From ZC4RG35 sp041747855 (GTDB taxonomy: Bacteria; Actinomycetota; Acidimicrobiia; Spongiisociales; ZC4RG35): DNA of 12,226 nucleotides. Positions 5,323 through 12,155 of the stretch are shown here, piece after piece. Positions within the stretch are counted from its first letter, which is position 1. Each line of letters starts with the position of its first letter. The stretch lies in contig JBGTEJ010000020.1 of NCBI GenBank assembly GCA_041747855.1, positions 1-12,226 of the forward strand, read 5' to 3'. The notes under the pieces were generated by a model, which was given only the letters and a program-made list of their open reading frames with translations, made no database searches and was not told the origin of the DNA. A program made the position numbers and the translations under genes.

Positions 5323-5353
5323 TCGACATCGGGGACACTTGAAAGGATAGGTT
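5323..5353 (+). promoter_or_regulatory. Candidate promoter of the Tad pilus operon
   Basis: TCGACA (5323-5328, five of six to TTGACA) and TAGGTT (5348-5353, TANNNT) have a 19-nt spacer. Initiation would fall at about 5360, next to the GTG start, so the mRNA could be leaderless. AAAGGATAGG (5342-5351) could alternatively act as a Shine-Dalgarno if transcription starts further upstream. A minus-strand TATCCT over the same bases could serve the divergent gene. Confidence 0.3.
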
Positions 5354-5360
5354 TCTTTTT

Positions 5361-6038
5361 GTGGTGCAGTCACCCTCTTTCACCACGAGGGAAGCGGGTA
5401 CCTCGAAACCGGCTCGCCGGACCCTCAAGCGCCGTCCGGCCGCATCTCACTTCCTGGTCGGGCTGGCGATCGTCATGGCGTTCGGACTGAACGTCCTCGC
5501 CCTCCAAGGGCGGGGTGATAGTTCTCTAGTCGCCGTCGCCGACACGGCGATCTCTGCCGGAGCGAAGTTCTCGCCTGAATTGGTCAGGATGGTCCCGGTC
5601 CCTGCAGACTTCGCCGGTATCGGCTCGCTGGTCCATGAGCTTGATTTGGCGGGATTCTCCGGATGGATCGTCCAGAGGGAGATACCTGCCGGTGGTGTGA
5701 TCGACCGTTCCAATCTGGCCCAACCCGCTGGCCCGGGCGGTCTCCGCGCTATGAGCGTCCCGGTCCCGATCGCACGCGCTGCCGGGGGGATGATGGTGGT
5801 GGGCGACCGAGTCGATGTGGTGGCGGTCAGGGATGGTGTGGCCCGTTACGTGGTGACGGGGGTTGAGGTGTTGTCTGTGGCTCAACTGGGCACAGGATTC
5901 GCTTCGATCGACTTCCACCTTGTCTTGGCTGTCGATGCTGCCCAGACACTGGCTCTTGCGGAGGCCATCGCCACCGGGCCCATAGACATTGTTCGCTCCA
6001 CAGGTGCCGAAGCAGTCGAGGGTAGTGATGGGTCTTGA
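5361..6038 (+). CDS. CpaB/RcpC-like SAF-domain Flp pilus assembly protein
   Basis: A 225-residue membrane-anchored protein. A basic N-terminus (residues 10-30) precedes one TM segment (31-48). A SAF domain follows at about 56-118, with the typical start VAVADTAISAGAKFSPELV and a second loop PAGGVIDRSNL; it is followed by an RcpC-like part from 127 (GLRAMSVPVPIARAAGGMMVVGDRVDVVAV). CpaB/RcpC proteins are periplasmic or extracytoplasmic parts of Tad pilus machines, linked in diderms to the secretin. No secretin is present here, so in this presumed monoderm it more likely acts at the outer face of the membrane or in the wall. First gene of the operon. GTG 5361 and GTG 5364 are both possible starts. 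The 3' end overlaps tadZ by 11 nt. Confidence 0.85.
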   Translation: MVQSPSFTTREAGTSKPARRTLKRRPAASHFLVGLAIVMAFGLNVLALQGRGDSSLVAVADTAISAGAKFSPELVRMVPVPADFAGIGSLVHELDLAGFSGWIVQREIPAGGVIDRSNLAQPAGPGGLRAMSVPVPIARAAGGMMVVGDRVDVVAVRDGVARYVVTGVEVLSVAQLGTGFASIDFHLVLAVDAAQTLALAEAIATGPIDIVRSTGAEAVEGSDGS

Positions 6039-7125
6039 CTTAGCCATCGCAGCGTCAGCCAGGGATTGGCCGGACAGACTCCATCGCCATGTCCTCGACC
6101 ACGGTGGGGCTCGAGTGGTAGGGAGACTGATGGGCCCGTCTCAATGTGTTGACACCCTATTCGACGTGATTTTTGTGGACGATGTCTGCTCGTTTCTGAC
6201 ACCACGCCTGGTGACCCTTCTCCGCCAGCGCGAGCGGGCTGTTGTTGGGGTGTTCGATCCTGCAGACAGCCCTGATGCCAAGAGAAGACTCCTTGAGTGC
6301 GGTATCAGCGATGTGATCGAGAGCAACGCCACCGCCCAGGAGTTCCTGAACAAAGCTTCCGGCTCGATATTCACCAGCAAACCGCTGCTCACAGCACCAT
6401 CGCCCCGGCTCAGCGCAGGTCGGGCCGTTGGAGTGGTTGGGGTCACCGATGGCGTGGGTTCAACCGAATTGGCGGCAGCCCTGGCAGCGAGTGTCTCGCG
6501 AAGGACAAATGCGGTTCTGGTCGATCTCGATCCAGCCTGGCCCAGTGTTGCCCAGCGTCTGGACCTCAGCCCATACCCAAACCTGAGGACTCTGATCGAT
6601 GTCACATTCCACCAGGGGGTCGTCGACCAGGCGATTCAGTGGGTTGGCGGGCTCGGGGTGATTGCGGGTTCGGTCAGTGACCCATCGCCAACGCCCATTC
6701 CGGGACACGAGGCGGCGATGGCGTTGGACGTGCTTTCAGAGTCGACCGGCGTGATCGTTGGCGACCTGGGAGCGGAGGAACGCGTCAATAGCACACTGCT
6801 CGGCAGTTTCGAGTCGGTGATCCTGGTCGCTGCGGCGGATCCGGTTGGCCTCGCCAGACTTGTCAGAGCCTACAAACGTCTGTCGACCATGGTCGATCAG
6901 ACCAGGTTGCTGGTAGCCGTCAACCTGGTGCCGGATCGTCGCTTCTACAGAAGCGAGATCAGGTCGGAGGTGTCGCTGCTGCTCGGGGGTGGGCCTTTCA
7001 CCCTGCTACCCCGAGATCAAAGTGTGACCGATTCAGCCTGGAATGGCGGCCTACCAAGACGCGGTCCGTTCGTACGTGAAGTCGACCGAATAGCCGACCT
7101 GGTGGCAGATGCGGTCGTGGCATGA
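6028..7125 (+). CDS. tadZ: TadZ/CpaE-like ParA-family pilus localisation protein with degenerate Walker A
   Basis: A 365-residue protein with an N-terminal receiver-like pseudodomain (about 43-100, FDVIFVDD and DVIES strands) and a C-terminal ParA/MinD-like domain. TadZ/CpaE proteins place the Tad machine at a site in the cell and recruit other components. The deviant Walker A should read KGGVGKT; here it is VTDGVGSTE (139-147), with both lysines replaced, while the Walker B-like AVLVDLDP (162-169) is kept. Loss of the lysines predicts weak or no ATP hydrolysis, as reported for some TadZ proteins. ATG 6028 was chosen over the earlier in-frame ATG 5989 because GAGGGT (6018-6023) precedes it and the extra 13 residues are not conserved-looking. 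The stop overlaps the tadA start (ATGA). Confidence 0.85.
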   Translation: MGLDLAIAASARDWPDRLHRHVLDHGGARVVGRLMGPSQCVDTLFDVIFVDDVCSFLTPRLVTLLRQRERAVVGVFDPADSPDAKRRLLECGISDVIESNATAQEFLNKASGSIFTSKPLLTAPSPRLSAGRAVGVVGVTDGVGSTELAAALAASVSRRTNAVLVDLDPAWPSVAQRLDLSPYPNLRTLIDVTFHQGVVDQAIQWVGGLGVIAGSVSDPSPTPIPGHEAAMALDVLSESTGVIVGDLGAEERVNSTLLGSFESVILVAAADPVGLARLVRAYKRLSTMVDQTRLLVAVNLVPDRRFYRSEIRSEVSLLLGGGPFTLLPRDQSVTDSAWNGGLPRRGPFVREVDRIADLVADAVVA

Positions 7126-8390
7126 CTACGGATGTCTATGAAGAGTTGAGGCGCGAAGCACTGTCACGACTCGACGGGCGGGGCATAGATCCCATCGTGC
7201 AACCAGATGCAGTCCGCGACCTGTTGCAGTCGACCGTGGACGAATACCAGCAGCGAGCGCATGTGGGGGAGGTCAGGTCTCTCGCAGATCCCGCAGCGAC
7301 AGTGGAGCGTCTCACGCTATCAGTGACGGGAAGGGGACCCTTGATCCAACTCATCGACTCGCCCGACATCGAAGAAGTGTTCGTGGAAGGCGACAAGCTG
7401 ATGTTCATCGAGGCGGGAGGCTCCCTCCGAAGTTCGGATGTTCCAACCACCGAGGACGAGAACCGGCAGGCGATTCAACAATTGGTTTCGTCTACCGATC
7501 GTCGTCTTGATGCATCCAGTCCCATCGTCCAGGCACGAATTCTGGGCGGCGCGGCCAGACTGACCGCAGTCATCCCTCCAATATCCGACCGTCTTTCGGC
7601 GACCGTTCGGAAGTACGCACTCAGACGTCAGACGATGGAGTCGCTGGTTGCGTTGGGGTCTCTTCCTGAGTCAGCAGCGCGCTTTCTGACCCTGGCGATG
7701 GGGGTTTCCGCGTCGATCGTGATCTCGGGCCCCCCAGGGTCCGGGAAGACATCGTTCCTCTCAGCTTTGCTTTCGGCGGTCCCACCCGACCATTGCATTC
7801 GTTCCTGTGAGGAAGTCAGAGAACTTCACGTTCCCCTGATTCACGGGTCCTACTACGAGGCCAGGCCCCCTTCACTCGGTGGTGGTGGTGAGATCACCCT
7901 CCGAGATCTTGTGAAGGTGACTCTTGCGATGAGGCCCGACCTGATAGTGGTGGGAGAAGTCCGAGGGGCGGAGGCTTTTGAGCTAACCAGAGCGGTCAAC
8001 GCCGGGTGCGGCATGGCTTGCACCGTTCATGCCAACTCCGCGTCTGACGCTCTCGATGCCCTGGTCAACGCGGCCTTGATGGCCGGAGAGAACGTGCCCG
8101 ATCGGGTGGTGCGCAAGGTCTTCTCTTCGTCCATCGACGTGTTGGTCCATCTCGACCGGAGCCTGGAACCAGCTACTGGAAGGATCCAACGGCAGGTCAT
8201 GGAGATTCGCGCTGTGGTGCCTTCCCTACATGATGACTTCTCGAGCGAATCGATATTCGCCCGAGATCGCGTTGGAAGTCCGATGGAGTGGACGGGGGCT
8301 CTTCCCCCCGAGTCCTTGGTTCGGCGCATCGAACAGACAGTTCCGGAGGGTGAGACACTCGCATTGATCCTCGGCGGAGGTGAATGGTGA
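7122..8390 (+). CDS. tadA: TadA/CpaF-type pilus assembly ATPase
   Basis: A 422-residue type II/IV secretion ATPase, the motor that drives Flp pilus assembly as a cytoplasmic hexamer. The N-terminal domain includes the family pattern GRGPLIQLIDSPDIEEVFVEG (70-90). The ATPase domain has Walker A GPPGSGKTS (203-211), an Asp-box region CEEVRELHVP (229-238), Walker B LIVVGEVRG (274-282) and a His box GMACTVHANSASDAL (297-311). All catalytic elements are intact. The start ATG overlaps the tadZ stop as ATGA (7122-7125). The 3' end overlaps the tadB start by a few bases. The roughly 70 residues after about 355 form a C-terminal tail that I do not recognise. Confidence 0.95.
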   Translation: MTTDVYEELRREALSRLDGRGIDPIVQPDAVRDLLQSTVDEYQQRAHVGEVRSLADPAATVERLTLSVTGRGPLIQLIDSPDIEEVFVEGDKLMFIEAGGSLRSSDVPTTEDENRQAIQQLVSSTDRRLDASSPIVQARILGGAARLTAVIPPISDRLSATVRKYALRRQTMESLVALGSLPESAARFLTLAMGVSASIVISGPPGSGKTSFLSALLSAVPPDHCIRSCEEVRELHVPLIHGSYYEARPPSLGGGGEITLRDLVKVTLAMRPDLIVVGEVRGAEAFELTRAVNAGCGMACTVHANSASDALDALVNAALMAGENVPDRVVRKVFSSSIDVLVHLDRSLEPATGRIQRQVMEIRAVVPSLHDDFSSESIFARDRVGSPMEWTGALPPESLVRRIEQTVPEGETLALILGGGEW

Positions 8391-9232
8391 TCTGGCTGGC
8401 CGCCTTCTCGAGCGCAGTTGCGGTCGGCGGGGTGCTCTGGCTAGCCCGCCGGTCCGGCCCGGTCTCACGCCCTACGAGGAGTTTGGTTCGGCCGATTCAG
8501 GGACTCGACGTGAGCAACTTTCATTTCTGGGTGGTCGTGCTTGGTGTCGCCTCCGCAACATTCGCCCTGGTGTATGGGCTCACCGGCCTCATGGTGGTGT
8601 CGGCGGTGCCCGCCACCGTGGTGGCCACTCTGCCCCGCGCCTACTTCTCGCGGGCCCGTGCTAGGAGGCTTGCGCTGGTCCAGGAGTCGTGGCCTGACGG
8701 TCTGAGAGATGTGCTCTCGTCAATCCGCTCGGGGGCCTCCCTTCCTGTGGCCCTAGAGACCCTGGCCGACTTCGGCCCCGCGCCTCTGCGCGAGGCATTC
8801 CAGGGATTCGGTGTCTATGCCCGAAGTCTGGGAGTAGTCCCGGCCTTGGAGGTCATCAAGGACGATCTGGCCGACCCGACGTCCGACAGGGTGATAGAGG
8901 TCTTGATCCTGGCGTACGAGCGGGGTGGGAGTGTTGTTCCGGAGATTCTCTCGGACCTGGCAGAAGCCACCACCAGAGACCTCTGGGCGATGGAGCAGGT
9001 CAGAACTGAGGTCCTCGAGAACAAGATCAACGCCCGAGTCGTCTTCGTCATGCCGTGGCTGGTACTCGTGATGATGACCACACGAAGTGGGGCTTTCAGA
9101 GAGTTTTATTCGACCCCGGCCGGGATCCTGGTGGTCGGCTTGGGTGGCGTCATGAGCGTGATCGGGATCCTCATCGCCTCGAAACTGTCGGCCCTACCCG
9201 ACGAGCCCAGGGTTTTCGGGGGAAGGACATGA
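8384..9232 (+). CDS. tadB: TadB-like type II secretion F-domain membrane platform protein
   Basis: A 282-residue inner-membrane protein. Hydrophobic segments lie at about 4-20, 47-66, 68-84, 216-232 and 245-266, flanking a cytoplasmic T2SSF helical domain (about 95-215) with SWPDGLRDVLSSIRSGASL (102-120) and AYERGGSVVPEILSDLAE (177-194). TadB pairs with TadC to form the platform that TadA turns or pushes. Start: ATG 8384 or GTG 8387; the GGAGG at 8376-8380 is 3 nt from the ATG and 6 nt from the GTG, so GTG may be the true start. Both overlap the tadA stop (8388-8390). The end overlaps tadC as ATGA. Confidence 0.9.
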   Translation: MVIWLAAFSSAVAVGGVLWLARRSGPVSRPTRSLVRPIQGLDVSNFHFWVVVLGVASATFALVYGLTGLMVVSAVPATVVATLPRAYFSRARARRLALVQESWPDGLRDVLSSIRSGASLPVALETLADFGPAPLREAFQGFGVYARSLGVVPALEVIKDDLADPTSDRVIEVLILAYERGGSVVPEILSDLAEATTRDLWAMEQVRTEVLENKINARVVFVMPWLVLVMMTTRSGAFREFYSTPAGILVVGLGGVMSVIGILIASKLSALPDEPRVFGGRT

Positions 9233-10158
9233 GTCTCGAATTGACCACGATCACGGTTGCGGCCTCATTGGCGACCGCGGCATCCCTGGGAGGTCTTGTG
9301 AGATTGGTCGCTCCACCACCACGAAGACTCAGGTCGCGTCTCAACCTGTATGTGTCGCCCCACTCCGCAACCCGACCCGTCGGCAGCAGGGGTCCGGTGC
9401 GATCTGTGTTCGGGCCGATCTTCCAAGATGTCGCCCATAGGGTGGGCGCTCTGCTGGATCGATCTGGGCGGGATGTGACCGTGCTGAAGCTCAGACAATC
9501 AGGCTGGTTCCGGGGAGTCTCCGATGTCGAGATGCTGTCGCGATTTCGTGTCCTGCAGTTGCGTTCGATTCTCGGCAGCCTCTTCGTCGCGCTAGCAGCG
9601 GCCGTCATTCTGGGACGTTCCGCTCTGGTCTCGGGTGTGATCCTCGGCCTGGGACTCGTTGTGGGGGCCACGAGAAGCAGAGGGAAACTGGAAAGAGCTG
9701 TCGAGACCCGTCGGGACAAGATGCGAATCGAGATCTACACCGTCAACCAACTGATGGCGATGAGAGTGCGGGCCGGAGGCGGAGTGATCCAGGCGGTCAA
9801 GTCGATCACACAGAGGGGCGACGGAGAGGTCGTCGACGAGTTGGAGGAGGCCTTGCGTCTTCACCGCGCCGGCTGGTCGGCAGCGGATGCCTTCCGTCGA
9901 ATAGCCGAGATATCACCCGAGCCCTTCTGCTCGCGGACATACCGCCTTCTGGCATCGGCAGAGGAGAGGGGTGCCGATCTTGCCGGTGCCTTGTTGTCAC
10001 TTTCGGAGGATGTAAGGGAGACACGGCGGGAGTCCATCAAGAGAACAGCGACCAAACGTAGAGCGATGATGTTGATCCCAACGATCGCCATCCTCGCTCC
10101 CGTCCTGATCCTGTTCGTGGTGGCACCTCTGCCGTATCTGATAACCAGCTGGCGATAG
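9229..10158 (+). CDS. tadC: TadC-like type II secretion F-domain membrane platform protein
   Basis: A 309-residue partner of TadB. TM segments lie at about 7-26, 112-128, 131-146 and 281-305. The T2SSF domain (about 160-280) has the family signature RRDKMRIEIYTVNQLMAMRV (161-180), RAGGGVIQAVKSI (181-193) and LASAEERGADLAGALLSLSE (241-260). ATG 9229 was chosen because GGAAGGA (9221-9227) precedes it and it overlaps the tadB stop as ATGA (9229-9232); the longer frame back to 9055 lies inside tadB out of frame. The next gene begins 16 nt downstream, the only gap of this size in the operon. Confidence 0.9.
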   Translation: MSLELTTITVAASLATAASLGGLVRLVAPPPRRLRSRLNLYVSPHSATRPVGSRGPVRSVFGPIFQDVAHRVGALLDRSGRDVTVLKLRQSGWFRGVSDVEMLSRFRVLQLRSILGSLFVALAAAVILGRSALVSGVILGLGLVVGATRSRGKLERAVETRRDKMRIEIYTVNQLMAMRVRAGGGVIQAVKSITQRGDGEVVDELEEALRLHRAGWSAADAFRRIAEISPEPFCSRTYRLLASAEERGADLAGALLSLSEDVRETRRESIKRTATKRRAMMLIPTIAILAPVLILFVVAPLPYLITSWR

Positions 10159-10174
10159 AAGGGAGGCACCAACA

Positions 10175-10357
10175 ATGCTGCCAGCAATACACCGATGGGC
10201 AACCGCCATTCGGGACGACGACCGGGGACTGAATACTGCCGAGTTGATGGGCAACGCTGCCCTCGCGATCGCGGCCTTGGTCGTGATCTGGGGGGCGCTC
10301 CAGGCGCTTGGCGTGGACATAGTCGGATGGATCAGGGGACAGCTAGTAGGAGGTTGA
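10175..10357 (+). CDS. Flp-like major pilin precursor
   Basis: A 60-residue prepilin. A charged 18-residue leader ends in DDDRG (14-18); predicted cleavage after G18 gives a mature N-terminus LNTAE with Glu at +5, the hallmark of type IV prepilins. A hydrophobic helix follows (about 24-45, LMGNAALAIAALVVIWGALQAL), leaving a mature pilin of 42 residues, within the size range of Flp pilins. Classical Flp has Glu-Tyr at +5/+6; here it is Glu-Leu. GGGAGG (10161-10166) lies 8 nt before the ATG, the best ribosome binding site in this half of the operon, fitting an abundant product. No prepilin peptidase gene is in the window. The stop TGA overlaps the TTG start of the next gene. Confidence 0.82.
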   Translation: MLPAIHRWATAIRDDDRGLNTAELMGNAALAIAALVVIWGALQALGVDIVGWIRGQLVGG

Positions 10358-10719
10358 ACGAGGAGGGCGTCAGCTCCGTCCAGTTCGTCCTCGCTTCAGC
10401 GATGGCGCTCCTCCTCTTTCTTGCCTTCGCCAATTTGGTGGTGGTCCAGTATGGAAGGGGAGTGATGCGGTCCGCCCTCGAACAGGGCGTCCGCGCTGGC
10501 TCGGTGAGCAGGTCCGCACATGAGTGTGAGGCGAAGGCGGCTGAAGTCGTCGCTCAACTCATGGGAGGGCGAATGTCCGACGGGTTGGTGGTGTCGTGCG
10601 TGGTCGAAGCCGATCGTGTGTTAGCCAGCGCCACGGCCATCTTCGAGTCGTGGACGGTCCTGACTCCTGACTTCCGGACATCGTTGAGTGCGGAGGCGAC
10701 ACTCGAGTGGGATCCGTGA
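10354..10719 (+). CDS. TadE-like pseudopilin (first copy)
   Basis: A 121-residue minor pilin-like protein. With TTG 10354 as start, the leader is MNEEG and cleavage after G5 exposes VSSVQF and one long hydrophobic helix (about 11-32). Position +5 is Gln, not Glu. C58 and C82 lie in the exported domain and could form a disulfide. TadE-family pseudopilins are needed for Flp pilus biogenesis. The start is uncertain: TTG overlaps the pilin stop as TTGA, with GGAGG directly adjacent (10349-10353), while ATG 10327 in the same frame would add nine residues and a 31-nt overlap. TTG was preferred because the next two genes use the same xTGA overlap and also have leaders of five or six residues. Confidence 0.75.
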   Translation: MNEEGVSSVQFVLASAMALLLFLAFANLVVVQYGRGVMRSALEQGVRAGSVSRSAHECEAKAAEVVAQLMGGRMSDGLVVSCVVEADRVLASATAIFESWTVLTPDFRTSLSAEATLEWDP

Positions 10720-11144
10720 GAGACGACGGCCACGCCGCCATCGAACTGGCTCTAGCCATTGCCGTGCTGATGCTCCCGGTTGCCCTCGTCGTGGTCAGCT
10801 TCGGGCCTTGGATGGAGCGCAAGGTACTTGCGGAGGCTGCCGCGGCGGAGGCAGCGCGAGCGGTCGTTCTCAGTTTGGACCACCGTTCTGGCGCCACCGT
10901 GGTGGCCTCCATGACGGCCAATCACGGACTTGCTGTCGACCAGGTCAGGTTGGGGTGGTGTGGAGGCGCGCCCGGGCCCCTCGACACTCCGACTGGCAAT
11001 TGCCCGCTGGTCCGGGGGTCAATGGTCTACGCCGCGGTGCACGTTTGGGTACCGCTAGCAGTCACTCCGTGGGGTGGAATCGGAGGGATCTGGGTTCTCG
11101 GGGAACACACCGAGCCGATCGATCTGTATCGGAGTCTGCCGTGA
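10716..11144 (+). CDS. TadE-like pseudopilin (second copy)
   Basis: A 142-residue minor pilin-like protein. The leader MRDDG is followed by HAAIEL, so cleavage after G5 gives Glu at +5 as in canonical prepilins, then a hydrophobic helix (11-29). The exported part has C82 and C96, a possible disulfide, and a Trp/Gly-rich C-terminal half (PWGGIGGIWVLGE, 118-130). GTG 10716 overlaps the previous stop as GTGA (10716-10719); GTG 10707, three codons earlier, is an alternative. The stop overlaps the next start as GTGA. It is similar in plan but not closely similar in sequence to the first copy. Confidence 0.78.
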   Translation: MRDDGHAAIELALAIAVLMLPVALVVVSFGPWMERKVLAEAAAAEAARAVVLSLDHRSGATVVASMTANHGLAVDQVRLGWCGGAPGPLDTPTGNCPLVRGSMVYAAVHVWVPLAVTPWGGIGGIWVLGEHTEPIDLYRSLP

Positions 11145-11557
11145 CTGACGATCGAGGTTCTATCACCATCTGGATGCTCGGCCTGTCACTGCTTCTCCTC
11201 TTGTTCGGTGGTATCGCCCTGGACTATTGGAGGGGTTTGGCCCTGCAGAGAGAGTTGGCCGCAGTTGCTGACTCGGCAGCGATCGCTGCGGCCTCAGGGA
11301 TCAGCGAGACCCACTACAGACTGACCGGGGACATTGTGCTCGACCCAGACAGGGCGCAGCGACTCGCGCTCGAACTGATCGACTTCCAAGATCTGGCCCC
11401 GAACGCCGTAACCGTGAGTGTTGCCCCAGATGGTTTGACGGTTTCAGTGACCATCGAGGGAGTGCTGCATCTTGGTCTGCTCGGTGCTCTGGTCCGCGAT
11501 GAAACCCCGCTGACGGTTAGGGCCACTGCCAGGGCCGGCCCGAGGTTCGTTCCCTAG
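11141..11557 (+). CDS. TadG-like / Tad-domain pseudopilin
   Basis: A 138-residue protein with the N-terminal pattern of Tad/TadG-like proteins: MTDDRG, then SITIWMLGLSLLLLLFGG and IALDYWRGLALQRELAAVADSAAIAAASG (25-53). The ALDYWR and AVADSAAIAAA blocks are the most diagnostic. If G6 is the cleavage site, +5 is Trp instead of Glu, so processing may differ or not occur. The C-terminal half alternates hydrophobic residues (TVSVAPDGLTVSVTIEGVL) as an extracytoplasmic beta domain would. It is much shorter than proteobacterial TadG, which also carries a von Willebrand-type domain. GGAG (11131-11134) is 6 nt before the GTG, and the GTG overlaps the previous stop. Last gene of the operon. Confidence 0.75.
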   Translation: MTDDRGSITIWMLGLSLLLLLFGGIALDYWRGLALQRELAAVADSAAIAAASGISETHYRLTGDIVLDPDRAQRLALELIDFQDLAPNAVTVSVAPDGLTVSVTIEGVLHLGLLGALVRDETPLTVRATARAGPRFVP

Positions 11558-11562
11558 CGGCG

Positions 11563-11580
11563 GCCGCAGGGGCCAGCGGC
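11563..11580 (+). terminator. Weak candidate hairpin after the Tad operon
   Basis: GCCGC and GCGGC can pair over 5 bp around an 8-nt loop, 5 nt after the stop of the last pilus gene. It is G+C-rich but lacks a U-run, so it may only pause transcription or mean nothing. Confidence 0.2.
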
Positions 11581-11618
11581 GTGTCGGGTAGATTGCTGTA
11601 GTTGAGCACTGCTACCGG

Positions 11619-12122
11619 GTGGACTCACCTTCCGATCTCATTGGCCGAGAGTTGAGGCCTCTTACGTCGCTGCGCGGTCTCGACCGGCCGACCCAGATGC
11701 TCCTCGTCGCGCTCATCTTCGCGACCGCTGTCACCATCGTGGTCCTCGTCATGCCATCCGACCAGGTGGGCTTCGAGTCGGTGTGGCCCTGGGCGCCCGA
11801 CTGCACCTACACGGGTGATCCCACCAGGATGGGGGGCGCTGCCGAAGGTTGCACTGAGCATTCGATCAGCCACCGTCAGGCTGTCGCCGTGATCATCGCC
11901 CTCAACCTGGTGGTGGCGGCTCCCATCGCACTCAGGGGCGCAATGAAGAGGAGGGTGGCGCTGGCAAGTTCGGTCGTGGTGGCAATGTTCGCCCTGGTCA
12001 CCATCCTTCGTCTGGGCCTGCTCTACATCCCGAGCGCCGTCTTTCTCGGACTCGCAGCGTTTGGCCCCAGGCCAGACACCTCGGCCGGGCCGACGCCTGA
12101 AAGCCTCGCCGACCAGGTGTAG
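11619..12122 (+). CDS. Unknown four-TM membrane protein
   Basis: A 167-residue membrane protein that I do not recognise. Likely TM segments are at about 27-45, 88-106, 113-131 and 134-148. The loop between the first two holds C62 and C78 and several Trp and Pro residues (ESVWPWAPDCTYTGDP, 53-68), and would be outside the cell if the N-terminus is inside; the cysteines could be disulfide-linked. The N-terminus is polar and the last 18 residues are Pro/Thr/Ser-rich. It starts 61 nt after the Tad operon, and a TAGATT (11589-11594) could be its own -10 box, so it is probably a separate unit. GTG 11619 has no good ribosome binding site. Confidence 0.65.
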   Translation: MDSPSDLIGRELRPLTSLRGLDRPTQMLLVALIFATAVTIVVLVMPSDQVGFESVWPWAPDCTYTGDPTRMGGAAEGCTEHSISHRQAVAVIIALNLVVAAPIALRGAMKRRVALASSVVVAMFALVTILRLGLLYIPSAVFLGLAAFGPRPDTSAGPTPESLADQV

Positions 12123-12141
12123 TTAGGGGCCTGATCACCGA

Positions 12142-12147
12142 TACCAT
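12142..12147 (+). promoter_or_regulatory. Candidate -10 box for a leaderless typA mRNA
   Basis: TACCAT fits TANNNT and ends 5 nt before the GTG ATG pair at 12153-12158. Transcription would begin on or next to the start codon. No Shine-Dalgarno or convincing -35 box is visible in the 30-nt gap. Confidence 0.35.
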
Positions 12148-12155
12148 TGGCAGTG

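Noticed and set aside
4776..5342. Continuation of the GTG 4671 frame as a 224-residue plus-strand protein
   Set aside because: Beyond 4776 it is rich in His, Arg, Gln and Gly with no recognisable motif, whereas the minus strand encodes a well-composed protein with an internal repeat.
5989..6027. Earlier ATG for tadZ at 5989
   Set aside because: No ribosome binding site, and a deep overlap with the upstream gene; ATG 6028 has GAGGGT at good spacing.
9055..9228. Earlier start for tadC at 9055
   Set aside because: Shadow frame inside tadB; the ATGA overlap at 9229 with GGAAGGA is the clear start.
10688..11140. Long frame upstream of the TadG-like gene
   Set aside because: It runs through the second TadE-like gene in another frame with Arg/Gly-rich shadow composition; GTG 11141 gives the family N-terminus.
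11558..11570. NotI-like GCGGCCGC palindrome after the pilus operon as a regulatory site
   Set aside because: An 8-bp G+C-rich palindrome is not surprising at this base composition, and no promoter element surrounds it.
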